From: Spirometra erinaceieuropaei
Taxonomy: Eukaryota > Platyhelminthes > Cestoda > Diphyllobothriidea > Diphyllobothriidae
DNA: 64,000 nucleotides
Direction of reading: 5' to 3'
NCBI GenBank assembly: GCA_902702965.1
Contig: CACRXP010000650.1
Location: 84,768-148,767 of the forward strand
The notes beneath the pieces are model-generated. The model saw only the letters and a list, made by a program, of their open reading frames with translations, was not told the DNA's origin and searched no databases. The translations under genes were made by a program, and so were the position numbers. This document shows, one piece after another, positions 23,534 through 35,205 of the stretch. Position 1 is the stretch's first letter; every line of letters starts with the position of its first letter.

Positions 23534-24067
23534 CTGAAAGAAATATGAAGGACAAAGGGTCGCGTGACGGGGAAGAGGTTGGACCTCGTATTCCAGCCCA
23601 GTGCAGAAACAAAAAGTGCACGTTCGTACTTGCAGTTAGTCAGCGGGGGGGAGGGGGAGGCGGGGCGGGCTAAATCAGCCTCGTGACAAAACGTGGTGGC
23701 GATTGCTAGCGAGCTTTCAGCTGCGCCTAATCTTATGCGGGGGAAGGGGGCACAGGAACAAACACACAGGTATAAAGGGCATTAGCGAATTTCTCTGGGG
23801 GATCGGAGTACGTAGACGGAAGACGATAGAGGAGGCAATCGCGCCTACCCAATTCACCCGCGTGGTCGAATTCGCGAGAAATGACGCCCTACAATAAGAA
23901 AACAACGCACAAAGTTGCAGCTCCTGTTGCTGCCAGCCAACCTGTTAGCTGGTGCTGGCGATAGGCCTCCATGCGTCACGGCGAGCAGTACACGGGGGTT
24001 GACAGCATTCAAAGGAAGAAATAAAGCTAATACATTTTGGTAGGACTAAACAGAAGAGACGGAAATC
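23534..24067. other. Intron 4, nothing recognised; G-rich run
   Basis: A G-rich run at about 23645-23670. No other feature. Confidence 0.35.
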
Positions 24068-24170
24068 CGGATGGCGGCCTCGATGGGATTCGAACCCACA
24101 ACGAGTTTTTCACAACTAAATCAAATAAATTATTCAAATCTGCCAAAAACACCTATTAATTAGAAGAGCC
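24068..24170. mobile_element. Chimeric SINE family 1 fragment (inverted head joined to plus body)
   Basis: GGCCTCGATGGGATTCGAAC is the reverse complement of the 3' half of the SINE head (intact B box GGTTCGAATCCC on the minus strand). It is joined directly to GAGTTTTTCACAACTAAATC and the rest of the body in plus orientation, ending CAAAAACACCTATTAATTAG. Confidence 0.55.
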
Positions 24171-24204
24171 TGTAAGTCATCTGGTGGATTAGATAGTGAC
24201 CGCT

Positions 24205-24460
24205 TGCGAATTCCCGCTTGGGCAGTCAGCTTACTACATCAGATTTAATGGATTCCATACGTTGCAGTAATCTGGGCGGGTAACTTGACCCAACTGTGAT
24301 TAAACTGTCGGCTCCCAGTGGGGCCTCGTGGCTCAGGTGGTTAGAGCGTCGGCTGTACTCAGTGTCGTGATTTCAAATCCCATCGAGGCCGACGAGTTTT
24401 TCACAAATGAGTCAGAAGAATTATTCAAATCTGCCAAAAACACCTTATAATATATATTCA
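24205..24460 (+). mobile_element. tRNA-headed SINE family 1, best copy
   Basis: The head at 24322-24390 is an almost complete tRNA shape: GGCCTCG pairs with CGAGGCC as a seven-base acceptor stem, with an A box GTGGCTCAGGTGGTTAGAGC and a B region GATTTCAAATCCC. It is followed by the family body (GAGTTTTTCACAAATGAG and GCCAAAAACACC). The region upstream, 24205-24320, is shared with the minus copy at 1755-1868, so the repeat unit extends beyond the head. Confidence 0.7.
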
Positions 24461-24589
24461 GGGTTAAGGAGAACATGCGGTCCAAACAGCTGAATTAAAG
24501 AAAATGACGGGAAGACGACCTCCGAGGCCACCTTATAGTCACATGATGCACGAAACCCCACCAGAGCCCATCTGAAGCAGCTAACTCGT

Positions 24590-24935
24590 GGGTCTGACTA
24601 CAGCATTAACAACTCTCCCGCATTCCTCCACAGGATCCAAGATCTAAAAGTATGTACTGATGAATGCCTCCTGTCTATCGACATCGTTGCCTTGTTTTCT
24701 TCCATACCACACGATTTGGCGATTGAATGCGTGGCCCAATGCTTACAGGACGATCCTGCTGAGATTCCTACATAGCATGCTATAGAACTGCTCAACTCCG
24801 CCTTAGGAACTACTGCCAATTCGACAATAAGTACTACCAACCGGTAAATGGAACCCCAATGGGCTCGCCAATATCAGAACTGACCGCCGAACTAGTATTG
24901 CAACGACTAGAAGAGGTTGTTTAAACCCTCAAGCC
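24590..24935 (+). pseudogene. PLE reverse transcriptase fragment
   Basis: The translation SCLSIDIVALFSSIPHDLAI then ECVAQCLQDDP is PLE RT motif A (the Asp of SIDIV). It is followed by a finger/palm stretch with stops at T-stop-HAIELL and later. The downstream FGAP-like block is visible as MEPQWARQYQN. Several stops show it is dead. Confidence 0.75.
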
Positions 24936-24998
24936 CAAAGTGTGGCTTCGCTATGTAGATGTCACCTCTGCCGTAATAAAGAACTACGAAGTCGCGCG

Positions 24999-25178
24999 GC
25001 CACAGGGCAGGTGATACGACACACAGCATCACATGGGTGTGTGCCTCCTGTCTTTCGACATTGTTGTCTTGTTTTCTTCCATACCGCACGATTTGGCGGT
25101 TGAATGCGTGGCCCAATGCTTACAGGACGATCCTGTTGAGATTCCTACACAGCAGGTTATAGAACTGCTCAAACTCAA
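24999..25178 (+). pseudogene. Second, near-identical copy of the PLE RT motif A segment
   Basis: CLLSFDIVVLFSSIPHDLAV then ECVAQCLQDDPVEIPTQQ repeats 24650-24790 with few changes and lacks the stop found there. It is preceded by the block shared with 23157. It ends exactly where an inverted GIY-YIG-linker piece begins at 25179. Confidence 0.75.
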
Positions 25179-25279
25179 CATTCACGCAGGATGCGATAAA
25201 TCACGTTGGTTGCTCTTTTCGAATGGGATCCTTGATTCGCGACAGTGCTGTGCGTAGTGAGGATGCTGGTTTGTGTACA
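25179..25279 (-). repeat. Inverted copy of 25478-25578 (PLE linker segment)
   Basis: About 101 bp, almost identical in reverse complement to 25478-25578. Both encode the PLE stretch ending SRIKDPIP before the GIY-YIG domain, here on the minus strand. The arms enclose a SINE family 2 piece. Confidence 0.8.
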
Positions 25280-25282
25280 GTG

Positions 25283-25372
25283 TCAAACTCCATGACCAAA
25301 GATCCCGGGTTCGAATCTCAAGTGATCCACACTTGGGGTTGGGTATGACTGGCTCAGACTCCGGGCACAGTC
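25283..25372 (+). mobile_element. SINE family 2 fragment, plus
   Basis: Contains CAAACTCCATGACCAAAGAT, the B box GGGTTCGAATCTC and ATCCACACTTGGGGTTGGGT. It corresponds to 56479-56560. The A-box end is missing. Confidence 0.65.
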
Positions 25373-25439
25373 GCAAGGCCCCACCCGCAACGAAGGAATT
25401 GGGGCACGGAAATTCGGGGAAATGCGGGGAACCTCTGAA

Positions 25440-26235
25440 ATAATCACCCAGCAGTTAAATGGCTTTGGTATTCACGTTGTACACAAACCAGCATCCTCAC
25501 TACGCACAGCACTGTCACGAATCAAGGATCCCATTCCAACAGAGCAACAAACGTAATTTATCGCATCCTGCGTGAATGTTGGTCATACGGGTCGACGCCT
25601 GGGCACCGATATTAATAAAGACAAAGCAGCTGTCTGTCGGCGAGATCTCTTGTCCCCTCGATTCAATTGGGATGGCAATGAGGTCGTCGCCATGGTCAAC
25701 ACAAAACGAGCCGGAGAATTTTTCAAGGCTTGGTAGTCCAATGTGGGTATTATCAACCGCCATGTTAACCTGTACGTCCATTACGAGTGCCTACGTTCAC
25801 GAATTACTGACCCCTGCCCTAATCCCACATTTACGACCACGAATGCGGCAGCTCGGAACCCAACTGTCCTCATCCGCCCTTCCCCTCCAGTACAGGGAGT
25901 CGTAACTGTTTCGCCCCTCCCCCCCACTCGCTCAGAAACGTACCATAACTCCGTGATCACCCTCCTCACACTCCAGTGGTCTGTCTATCCTGTCGCCACG
26001 AGTGCTCTAGTAGAACAAACTAACTTTCTCGTTTTAATTTCATCTGGCGACGAGTTAATGTCACCCGTCTGCTGTCTGCGTCTGCCTTGTTGCCCTCCTA
26101 GTGAGCTGCCTACAGGCAACCACCTACCAGGCCGAAGTCGGCCAAGCCATGACAGCAGATGGGAGACGACTCCCAGACTCCCCCCAGACTCTGTCGTCGA
26201 TGATGGAAGCGAGGAAGTTTCCGAAACGTCAGCAC
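25440..26235 (+). pseudogene. PLE GIY-YIG endonuclease and C-terminal tail
   Basis: The protein reading FGIHVVHKPASSLRTALSRI, then KDPIPTEQQTNVIYRI leads into the GIY-YIG domain, which is scrambled by frameshifts near 25590-25750. The frame then recovers as NLYVHYECLRSRITDPCPNP. An open tail follows (VVTVSPLPPTRSETY onward) ending in VVDDGSEEVSETSAQIQCGP, whose DNA overlaps the hammerhead-like motif at 26196-26231. The endonuclease is not intact. Confidence 0.75.
26196..26231 (+). ncRNA. Hammerhead-like motif at PLE 3' coding end
   Basis: CGAUGAU followed by a helix GGAAGC/GUUUCC (six pairs, one G-U, loop GAGGAA), then GAAACGUC. The helix sequence differs wholly from that at 33.8 kb, but the pairing is kept. 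The first core bases (UCGAUGA in place of CUGAUGA) are altered. Confidence 0.4.
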
Positions 26236-26360
26236 AAATACAGTGTGGTCCATGGCATCGCCTCTTTTTCTTCTTCGTCTTCTTTTGGGATGATGAACAG
26301 GATATATATGTGCGTGTGAAGGCCAACACATTCGTTGGGGAAAATGGAGGACTTTATTGG

Positions 26361-26399
26361 GTAAATTTCTGACGCTGGTTCTCCAGATCGTCGTCAGAC
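26361..26399 (-). ncRNA. Second hammerhead-like variant, minus
   Basis: The minus strand reads CUGACGA, C, then helix GAUCUGG/CCAG(C)GUC capped by AGAA, then AGAAAUUU. It is the inverted counterpart of 26915-26955. Confidence 0.4.
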
Positions 26400-26454
26400 T
26401 TAAGTAAATGAGCAAAAAAACAATTAGTATTTAAGGAAACGTCAAATACAACTG

Positions 26455-26858
26455 GCGCACATGCCGACGACTACTTTCCGCACTCAGCTGGTACACCCTG
26501 AGGCTGGCTATTTCGCCTGTGATGCTGTGTATTGTGGCCAAACGGGAAAGTCTGCCTCTCCACGCATTCATGAACATTAAAAGTGACAGTTAAGAGGCGA
26601 GACCACCTGCCTCAAATGGATATGCACGCCCTTGATACTGGCCATACCTTCGCATGGGGCAAAACTCGCATCGTCGGAGTTCGCCCCTCTAAAAAAGCCG
26701 AGTCTCCTGAAGACATGCATTCAGATGAGTCGTGGAACAATCGGCACATTGAGTTAAATTCCATGTACAGAAATCTCATGGAAAAGTGGAAGAGGCGAGA
26801 GCCAATCAACACAGAATTATGCATGCGACGGCCACTTACTGGCGCAAACATCAAATAA
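26455..26858 (+). pseudogene. PLE GIY-YIG endonuclease domain, second PLE type
   Basis: FACDAVYCGQTGKSASPRIH then EH is the GIY-YIG N-terminal block (AVYCGQTG for IYYIGQTG, with the catalytic Arg in PRIHEH). A stop and frameshift follow. The frame continues as RRDHLPQMDMHALDTGHTFA, WGKTRIVGVRPSKKAE and RHIELNSMYRNL, the typical C-terminal block of the domain. It lies between two inverted hammerhead-like variants. Confidence 0.8.
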
Positions 26859-26914
26859 ATATTGGTCTTTCAGCACGTTTGAAATATTAATCATGTTTTT
26901 GCACATTTGCTCAA

Positions 26915-26955
26915 GTCCGACAACGACCTGGGGAACCAGCGTCGAAAATTTACCT
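26915..26955 (+). ncRNA. Second hammerhead-like variant, plus
   Basis: CCGACAA, C, helix GACCUGG/CCAG(C)GUC with a GGAA loop, then GAAAAUUUACC. The GAAA is followed by the self-complementary AAUU, comparable to GAAACGUC in the main variant. The core has lost U4. Confidence 0.4.
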
Positions 26956-26984
26956 AAGAAAGTTCTCTATTTCTTTCAAAGGGC

Positions 26985-27190
26985 GTGTTTGCCTTCAAAT
27001 TATATTTCTTGGGATGCCTGCATCGGACACTGAATGATGTCTTCCCAGCCATACAATTTACCCGTAAAAAGGCGATAAAAGACAGCCGGCCGTTTCTGGA
27101 CGTGAGCACACAAAAGCTGAGCGATGGTAGCCTCGCTACAAGCGTGCATAGGAAAGGACGCATTTTTTCGAAACATATACATATATGTAC
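26985..27190 (+). pseudogene. PLE RT C-terminal fragment (FLDV block)
   Basis: LNDVFPAIQFTRKKAIKDSR then PFLDVSTQKLSDGSLATSVH and RKG match the PLE RT region after the catalytic Asp pair (IQFTMEEE, LPFLDVLV, DGSLETSVYRK). The frame is open but short, and neither neighbouring RT motif is present. Confidence 0.7.
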
Positions 27191-27224
27191 ATATGACAAA
27201 GGTATTCCACCGTACTCCCGACAT

Positions 27225-27580
27225 AGGCACTAGCTAAAAGCCCGGACACATGTTTCACCGGTATTTTTCCGCTGTGTAACACAGCTGTTTCTAGAATGGG
27301 CATTGCGTGGTTATTCACCGTAGTTTATTGTCGTCGACTCGAATGTTCCCTGGAATTTCGGATCTGACGTTAAAAAAGTCATGTCCCGGAGACTTGACTC
27401 CGTTTCCTACACTGGATTATTTTTGGCATTATTAGCCTGACTCTCCTCTTGAGTTAATATATCAGAAACCGCATAGGGAATGCTGGGGGAGCCACCGGGG
27501 AGCCGAACCCCTCGCAGCTGTGTCCCGCAGCGGCAAAATGTCGGCGGAACACGTGTCTGGGCTATAAGTTGGTACCTATG
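27225..27580. repeat. Repeat family D, inverted pair
   Basis: The unit at 27515-27578 on the plus strand (CGCAGCGGCAAAATGTCGGC then GGAACACGTGTCTGGGC) recurs inverted at 27228-27296 and, in plus orientation, at 48030-48095 and 48270-48345. No coding or tRNA features. Confidence 0.55.
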
Positions 27581-27604
27581 TTGGGAGTACGGTATAAAAA
27601 GTTT

Positions 27605-27632
27605 GCCATAAATATACATATATATATATATG
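27605..27632. repeat. (AT)n microsatellite
   Basis: A short alternating AT run. Confidence 0.85.
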
Positions 27633-27749
27633 TAGGTTGGGATTGCCTTCATCGGTCGGGTTACGAAACCTGCTCGTCCTGTTGTGCCTTGAGCCTCAAT
27701 CTAAAACCAGTGAAGGCAGCCGCACAGACACCATGAATATATGTTCAAA

Positions 27750-27838
27750 GGAGAACCGACAAAGACAATGCGGACGGCGATGGTCTTTTACGGTTTATTA
27801 GCCGCTGTCAACCGGTTATACCCAACCTCAGGTCCTAA
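27750..27838 (-). mobile_element. SINE family 2 tail fragment, minus
   Basis: ACCGACAAAGACAATGCGGA through CGGTTTATTAGCCGCTGTCA and TACCCAACCTCA is the reverse complement of the family 2 body. No head. Confidence 0.55.
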
Positions 27839-28039
27839 ATGATCTAAGATTCAGGATAGTTTTGACAGACACATTGAGTTTGCGACAACATACCTTCGGC
27901 CTGGTTCTACTGTTGTTCAGTCAGTCCTGGCATAAACTATGCTGATAACGTGCGGCACTATTTCCGGTGAATTATCCCAGGCCTAAAGGGTAACAAGCGA
28001 GAGTCGATTATCATATCCCGCCAAAGAGGTCGACAACCT

Positions 28040-28225
28040 AGTATCCGCACTAACGAACACAAGCTGGCTGTCCGCCAGCACGGTCCCTTGCGCATGCCCC
28101 TGAATATGACAACCGCTTCAATTGGGAAGATACCGATGTGATCGCCGTAGTCTACGCAAAACAAGTGTAAGAGGCCTGGCAGTCTAAGAAATGCAGTATC
28201 AAGCACAACTGGCACCCTTTTAGAG
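28040..28225 (+). pseudogene. PLE GIY-YIG fragment
   Basis: One frame reads RTNEHKLAVRQHGPLRMPLN MTTASIG, the helix after the catalytic Arg of the GIY-YIG domain (TR-NEHKLAVRRHD). The following frame reads KTSVRGLAV in place of the usual KQ-REFLEAW. Frameshifts make it dead. Confidence 0.6.
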
Positions 28226-28239
28226 GGTCTCCCCTTTTG

Positions 28240-28492
28240 GTAAGATGTGGTTACGCATCCGCACCTGATGGACACAATACTGTTAGGGGTTAGGGACTAG
28301 AACAATTATTTCTTAACCACTCAAAGTACAACCGCACATTCCCAATAGCTTTTCTTTTGCATACAATTACTTGAGCTCGTAGCCTGTGAGTTCCCCGGCT
28401 CCACCTGTAAAAACCCCCTATTATCACCGGTTCCGTATTACAGGTGGTTGGGGTTTGTTTACCTCAGGTGCGGCTGCATAACCACATCTGAC
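28240..28492. repeat. 26-bp inverted repeat flanking about 200 bp
   Basis: AGATGTGGTTACGCATCCGC and ACCTGA at 28243-28268 pair with TCAGGTGCGGCTGCATAACC and ACATCT at 28465-28490, with two mismatches. An AT-rich run (28505-28560) follows. Confidence 0.55.
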
Positions 28493-28694
28493 CCCTCCCT
28501 TTTTCATATATATGCATGTATATAATATATATGTCCATATGCATATAATACATATATCGCTGAAAGGTGGGAATAAACAGGAAACTCCTTTTGAAAACAG
28601 GTTCCCAATGCACAAAGTTTAGACACCGGTTCCCCTAATTGTTATTAAATGTGCAGCGAATGTGCAGGACAGTCTCTCAAAAACGCCTCAACAA

Positions 28695-28880
28695 TCAACG
28701 ATCATCCGGCATTTGAGTTAAATAGCGTTCACTGTTTGGCATCGTCCCGTTTGGGTCGAGTGTCGACTCCTCCTCCTCCAGTTCTCCTATGAGTTTTTCC
28801 AAATGACATTCAAATCGATATAACAACCGACTAGCACATTCCTTCGAGAAAAACTCAGCCAATCTTGGATTTTCAGACGC
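28695..28880 (-). CDS. Unassigned open frame, possible exon or relic
   Basis: The minus strand is open for 61 codons after a TAG, which could also be an acceptor AG. The peptide (ASENPRLAEFFSKECASRLL, then FECHLEKLIGELEEEESTLD) has an amphipathic, coiled-coil-like middle. There is no ATG at the start, no recognisable family and no clear donor. It lies in calcineurin intron 4 on the same strand. More likely a decayed repeat than a host exon. Confidence 0.15.
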   Translation of the reverse strand, partial: ASENPRLAEFFSKECASRLLYRFECHLEKLIGELEEEESTLDPNGTMPNSERYLTQMPDDR

Positions 28881-29383
28881 CAACTATACAGGTTTTGTCC
28901 TAGGCAATGGTTTGACCAGTATCCGGGACAGACTTGACCACGCGAAACAGGCAGCCTAGTCCCCCTAGTCATGCATTTTCTAATGGCAAAACAAAGTCGA
29001 GACGAGAGAAGATGGGCGTGGTTGCAATGGCTGACAAAGCTAAACAGTCTGTCTACGCATGCCAGATACGACCTGGCCCTTTGCAGGCTCTAAGGGAGTT
29101 CGGATCACCCAAAAGCCAGTGTCATAGGGTCGTTCGCATTGATTATTCGTCAACTAAGTAACGATAGCGACAAAACCCTAACTCGCCACCATTGTTGATA
29201 CCAGCTTTTAAAAAATGTAAAAACTGGACGGAGAACTTCCTCCAACCAAAAGCAATGTGAAGGGGGTTCATCCAAAAATGTTTGTTTAACTGGCGACAGC
29301 AACAGACAGAACAGAGGTAAACGTAAAGAAAAGAATGATGAACCTGCGCCGGAGGCTGGGAAAAACCATAAGTAGGTACTCAC

Positions 29384-29495
29384 ATTCTTGCTTGAAAGTG
29401 AAGTACTCGGTTAAGTGACGACACTCGTGGTTGCCGCGGAGGAGGAAAAAGTTATTTGGATGCAGGATTTTCAGGCTCCACAGATACAGCACACA
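29384..29495 (-). CDS. PPP3C: Calcineurin A exon 4 (GNHE catalytic motif)
   Basis: This 112-base exon encodes 37 residues from [13 protein letters not shown] to TEYFTFKQE. It contains RGNHECRHL, which carries the Asn metal ligand and the catalytic His of the phosphoprotein phosphatase family. The [10 protein letters not shown] sequence is characteristic of PP2B rather than PP1 or PP2A. The acceptor is TTGCAG. The donor is GTGAGT and splits a Cys codon after its first base. Human CnA has a Phe-rich LFLLRGNHE; here FFLLRGNHE is nearly the same. Confidence 0.96.
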
Positions 29496-31853
<2,358 letters not shown>

Positions 31854-33825
31854 GTACGAGCAGACGCTACATGATCGTTGCAGTAGCTCCCAAGATGTCT
31901 CCGTTAACAGTGATAACGATGACAGCGAGGTCTGTATTGCGTTCTTCTAAGGACGCGCAACCCAACGTGAAAATCGTACACGTCTCTTGTCCGTTCAGAA
32001 AGGATAAACGGCAAGGCACATGTCAATAAGGAGGAACTGTCGTCCGTTAACAGAGAGTAAGCCATTACCGTTGTAAAATAAACACCTCCGCAGATGTCCG
32101 CTACCGTATGGGCACCCAACGAGAGTTAATGGGGAGGTGGGTGGAACGTGGGGGGGCATAAGCAGTGTCCATATCGGTCTCGCAATACAGGTGCATGGTC
32201 ATCCGCCCCCCCCCCTTGATTGGAGTAGACGTATGCAAGCACATGTGAGTGTGCCGTTCTACCTCTAATACGCGCAAGTGACGTCCAAGTCCAAGCAGAT
32301 TAAATGCTCTGTGCCCAGTTCACGCGATGGATGATATATCGCGTGCCCTATATAACGTAAGTGTCTGAAAACAGCTCAGCAGCCCCCGCCGTCTCCACGT
32401 GGGCGATATTTCGTGGGCACATAAAATGGGGGGGCATGAGAAGTGAAAGAATGAGTATGTTCAACTGCCTGTGTGTGTGCATAACACAAAAAACGGGCCT
32501 TGGATTTGAAGGTCCGTCCCACACACCCCGTGGGTCATCTATGAGTGACCGCCAACAGATGAACAAAACCACGGTCTGGAACTTGCACACCACAGGGCAA
32601 CGGGATACGTAAACTTCGGTAACCGTTGACAGCCAAACGGGAATTCCCATAGACTAACTTCACTGGGTGTCTAAATGGCCGTCTAGGGGTTGAGAGAACC
32701 ATGAAAAGGGGACGGAATAGTCGCCGAGACATTAAGCATGACGATACTGGTGCACCTGACAAGACATCCAATTGTAGGAGACTTTGGTGATTTGGATTAT
32801 GCGTTGATGTCTTCATTTGGCTGCCCACTGCACTTCACGTTAGAAATTTATGTTCTCCCCAGCCTTAACCTATACATACGCCAACAAATTCACATAAGAC
32901 TGCCCAACTTACTTGAAGGATACTGCTTACGTGTTGCATCTGAAATAAATCGATTCGATAATGATGGCTACAGAGGGCGTTGTTGTCTCCTCAACGATTG
33001 TTCTAAAAGTACATAAACATTGGCTTGTGCGTCGCTCAAATGTTTGTATTGTTCTATGTGAGCAAGACTCTGTGAAATGTAGGCTTAAACGTGGTTAAGT
33101 TTCAGACTGTTGTCTGTTTCTTTCTCGTAGGTTTTAACATGGCACGCCGAAATCGACAGGCACGCACCTTAACATTTAACTAGGACGATCTTACCCTAAG
33201 AACAATATCAGCATATCTACCCACCAGCTTCAGGTAGCCTTTAGCGAAGGGCAGCTGCTATAGAAAGTTTGAAGTTCACCTATCGGTTTACGCTTATCAA
33301 AGCCAACTGCAAGTTTCTATTCGTTAACGCTTGCGGTGCGTGTAGGACGTAGGGCTGGTAACCACACAAAAATTCACAAAAAGCTGATCGAAAATCTGCA
33401 GTACGCTTCAAATGGAAAAAAGTGGATATCATACTGACTTCTGTGACATCTAACTTCGCACTCTTGCATAAGCTCTGACTTTGTCACTTCTCCCTAGATA
33501 TCATCCCATCTGTCTATGACATCCTAAATTCTGAACTAATAAAATAATTTCGTGTACCCTCAATGGGTATTTTCGATTTATACAGGGAATAGGCAATTTT
33601 CCAGAACGAACAATATTGTTTAAAGTCCCTTCTTACGAAGGGATGTTTTTCGGAATCATAGCCTTTGAATGCGTAGAATGCATGTTAATGTATGAATATT
33701 CACGCACTCAAATAGCCGGAGATGGTGTGGTTATGTTGCGAAATGCATGCTACTATATTCGACTATTCTATGAATTTCAGAGGCATGTATGCTCACAGTT
33801 TGGAAAAAACGTAAAAGGGCAGATT
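31854..33825. other. Intron 3, nothing recognised
   Basis: No supported feature. Confidence 0.35.
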
Positions 33826-33905
33826 CTGATGATGGGTTCGAGCAGGAATCCGAAACATCAGGCTAATAAAGCTCTTGGCCCAGCCATCGTGTCTCCTCCT
33901 TCATG
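33826..33905 (+). ncRNA. Hammerhead-like motif with downstream PLE block
   Basis: CUGAUGA, U, helix GGGUUC/GAAUCC (six pairs, one G-U, loop GAGCAG), then GAAACAUC. The core is the hammerhead consensus. It is followed by the conserved block CTAATAAAGCTCTTGGCCCA seen downstream of the motif in the other copies. No TATA-like box upstream, so this copy is 5'-truncated. Confidence 0.5.
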
Positions 33906-34499
33906 ATGATGTTGAGTCCACGTCCACGTGTACCACATACATGCTAGCGCCGAATGCACACAGAACGGATCACACAGATGTGATAATTGTCATGAGTTTG
34001 GCACTAAGACGGGGACACTGCTGCCTGACCCTCGGCCCGAGTTAGCCATCTTTCAAGCCATATCGTTCAGCGTCTTGCCATAGGTTAGAACTCGTCGGAT
34101 TGTTCACCGTGAGAAAACTAGGCGCTAGAACAGCGTGGCGAAAGTAACGTCAGGGTGGCCTTCAGGTTCTCACCTCTTCATGAGTGCAGGTCCAAGTCAA
34201 GACGAGTGAAAAATTGCTCCTCCCTCTCCGTTCAGGCTCGACTGTCTCCCAAATATCTAGGCCTTGACAATGGCGGCTGAAATCCGTGGAAAATTGATTG
34301 TACTGCGAACTGGTGCTTTAGTAGATCGTGCTCTAACCACGGTCTCAACTTATTGTCACGTTGCCCTTCCATTGTGGATTGTTCGTGCATCTTTGCGTCG
34401 CCTTTAGATTTCCGTACAAGGGAAATCGTTTTTTCTCTAGAACAAGTTGAAGTACCACTTCCAGAGAGTCTTTTTGTACGATCCCGGATGAAGGAGGGA

Positions 34500-34720
34500 G
34501 CCGTGAATATTCCTAGGTATGCGGTAGCGTGACGACTGCATCCTCTAAATACTGCAGCCCCTTGAGCATGAACCATCCCTATCTGATTTTGTCTCTGATG
34601 GTGGGTTCGAGCAGGAATCCGAACCGTCAAACTAATAAAGCTATTGTCCCGGCGATCGTGTCTCCTTCTTTAAGACTACCTCCTGGGACTCGTCTCTTCG
34701 CTTCTATTGTCAACATCATC
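34500..34720 (+). mobile_element. PLE terminal (pLTR-like) unit, plus
   Basis: In order: CTCTAAATACTGCAG (34543-34557, TATA-like), CATGAACCATCCCTATCTGA, the hammerhead-like motif (34594-34629), CTAATAAAGCTATTGTCCCG, and CTACCTCCTGGGACTCGTCT then CTTCGCTTCTATTG. The same order occurs at 41345-41705 and, inverted, at 4599-4830. Confidence 0.6.
34594..34629 (+). ncRNA. Hammerhead-like motif
   Basis: CUGAUGG, U, helix GGGUUC/GAAUCC, then GAACCGUC. A9 is changed to G and one A of GAAA is lost, so activity is unlikely. Confidence 0.45.
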
Positions 34721-35205
34721 TGTCACACCATCACATCAGTCAACATCATCGCCCACACCCACCCTTATTCGTTTTCCCTCTTTATGGCCGCTGGAAAGGG
34801 GTGTGTGGGAGGAAATGGTGAGGTAGATGCTATTCAACTCTACTTCGCTGTATGCCCAATTCACGCAAAAGCCACTGCCCTGCCTGAGATGGCGGTGGTC
34901 GTCATTGATCACGACAACAAAAGCACCCAGAGGCCGATGGCCAAGACGATAGAAAAGTCGATGGGGACGGTCCTAGTGAATACTAATGGTGAATAAAATA
35001 AACAGGGGTTCTTGCTCAGTACTGACCACCAGACCCGGTAGTGTTTTAGGCAGCAACAGGCGGGCGATATTAACCCCTTGGTTCGGCTGTAGACTGACTC
35101 TGTTCATCCACTCTATATCCTACTTACTGTATGTGGCTCGCGGCACAGCTCTTGGCCATAAGTCCCCTAGGACGACAGCTAAATATTTCCTTTCGCGATC
35201 GCAGT

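Noticed and set aside
24322..24390. A functional tRNA gene
   Set aside because: The head has an acceptor stem but a short, irregular anticodon and T region and is attached to a SINE body found in several copies.
25743..26372. 209-codon plus-strand open frame as a host gene
   Set aside because: Its start and middle are the C-terminal tail of a Penelope-like element; the end is antisense to the ribozyme-like region.
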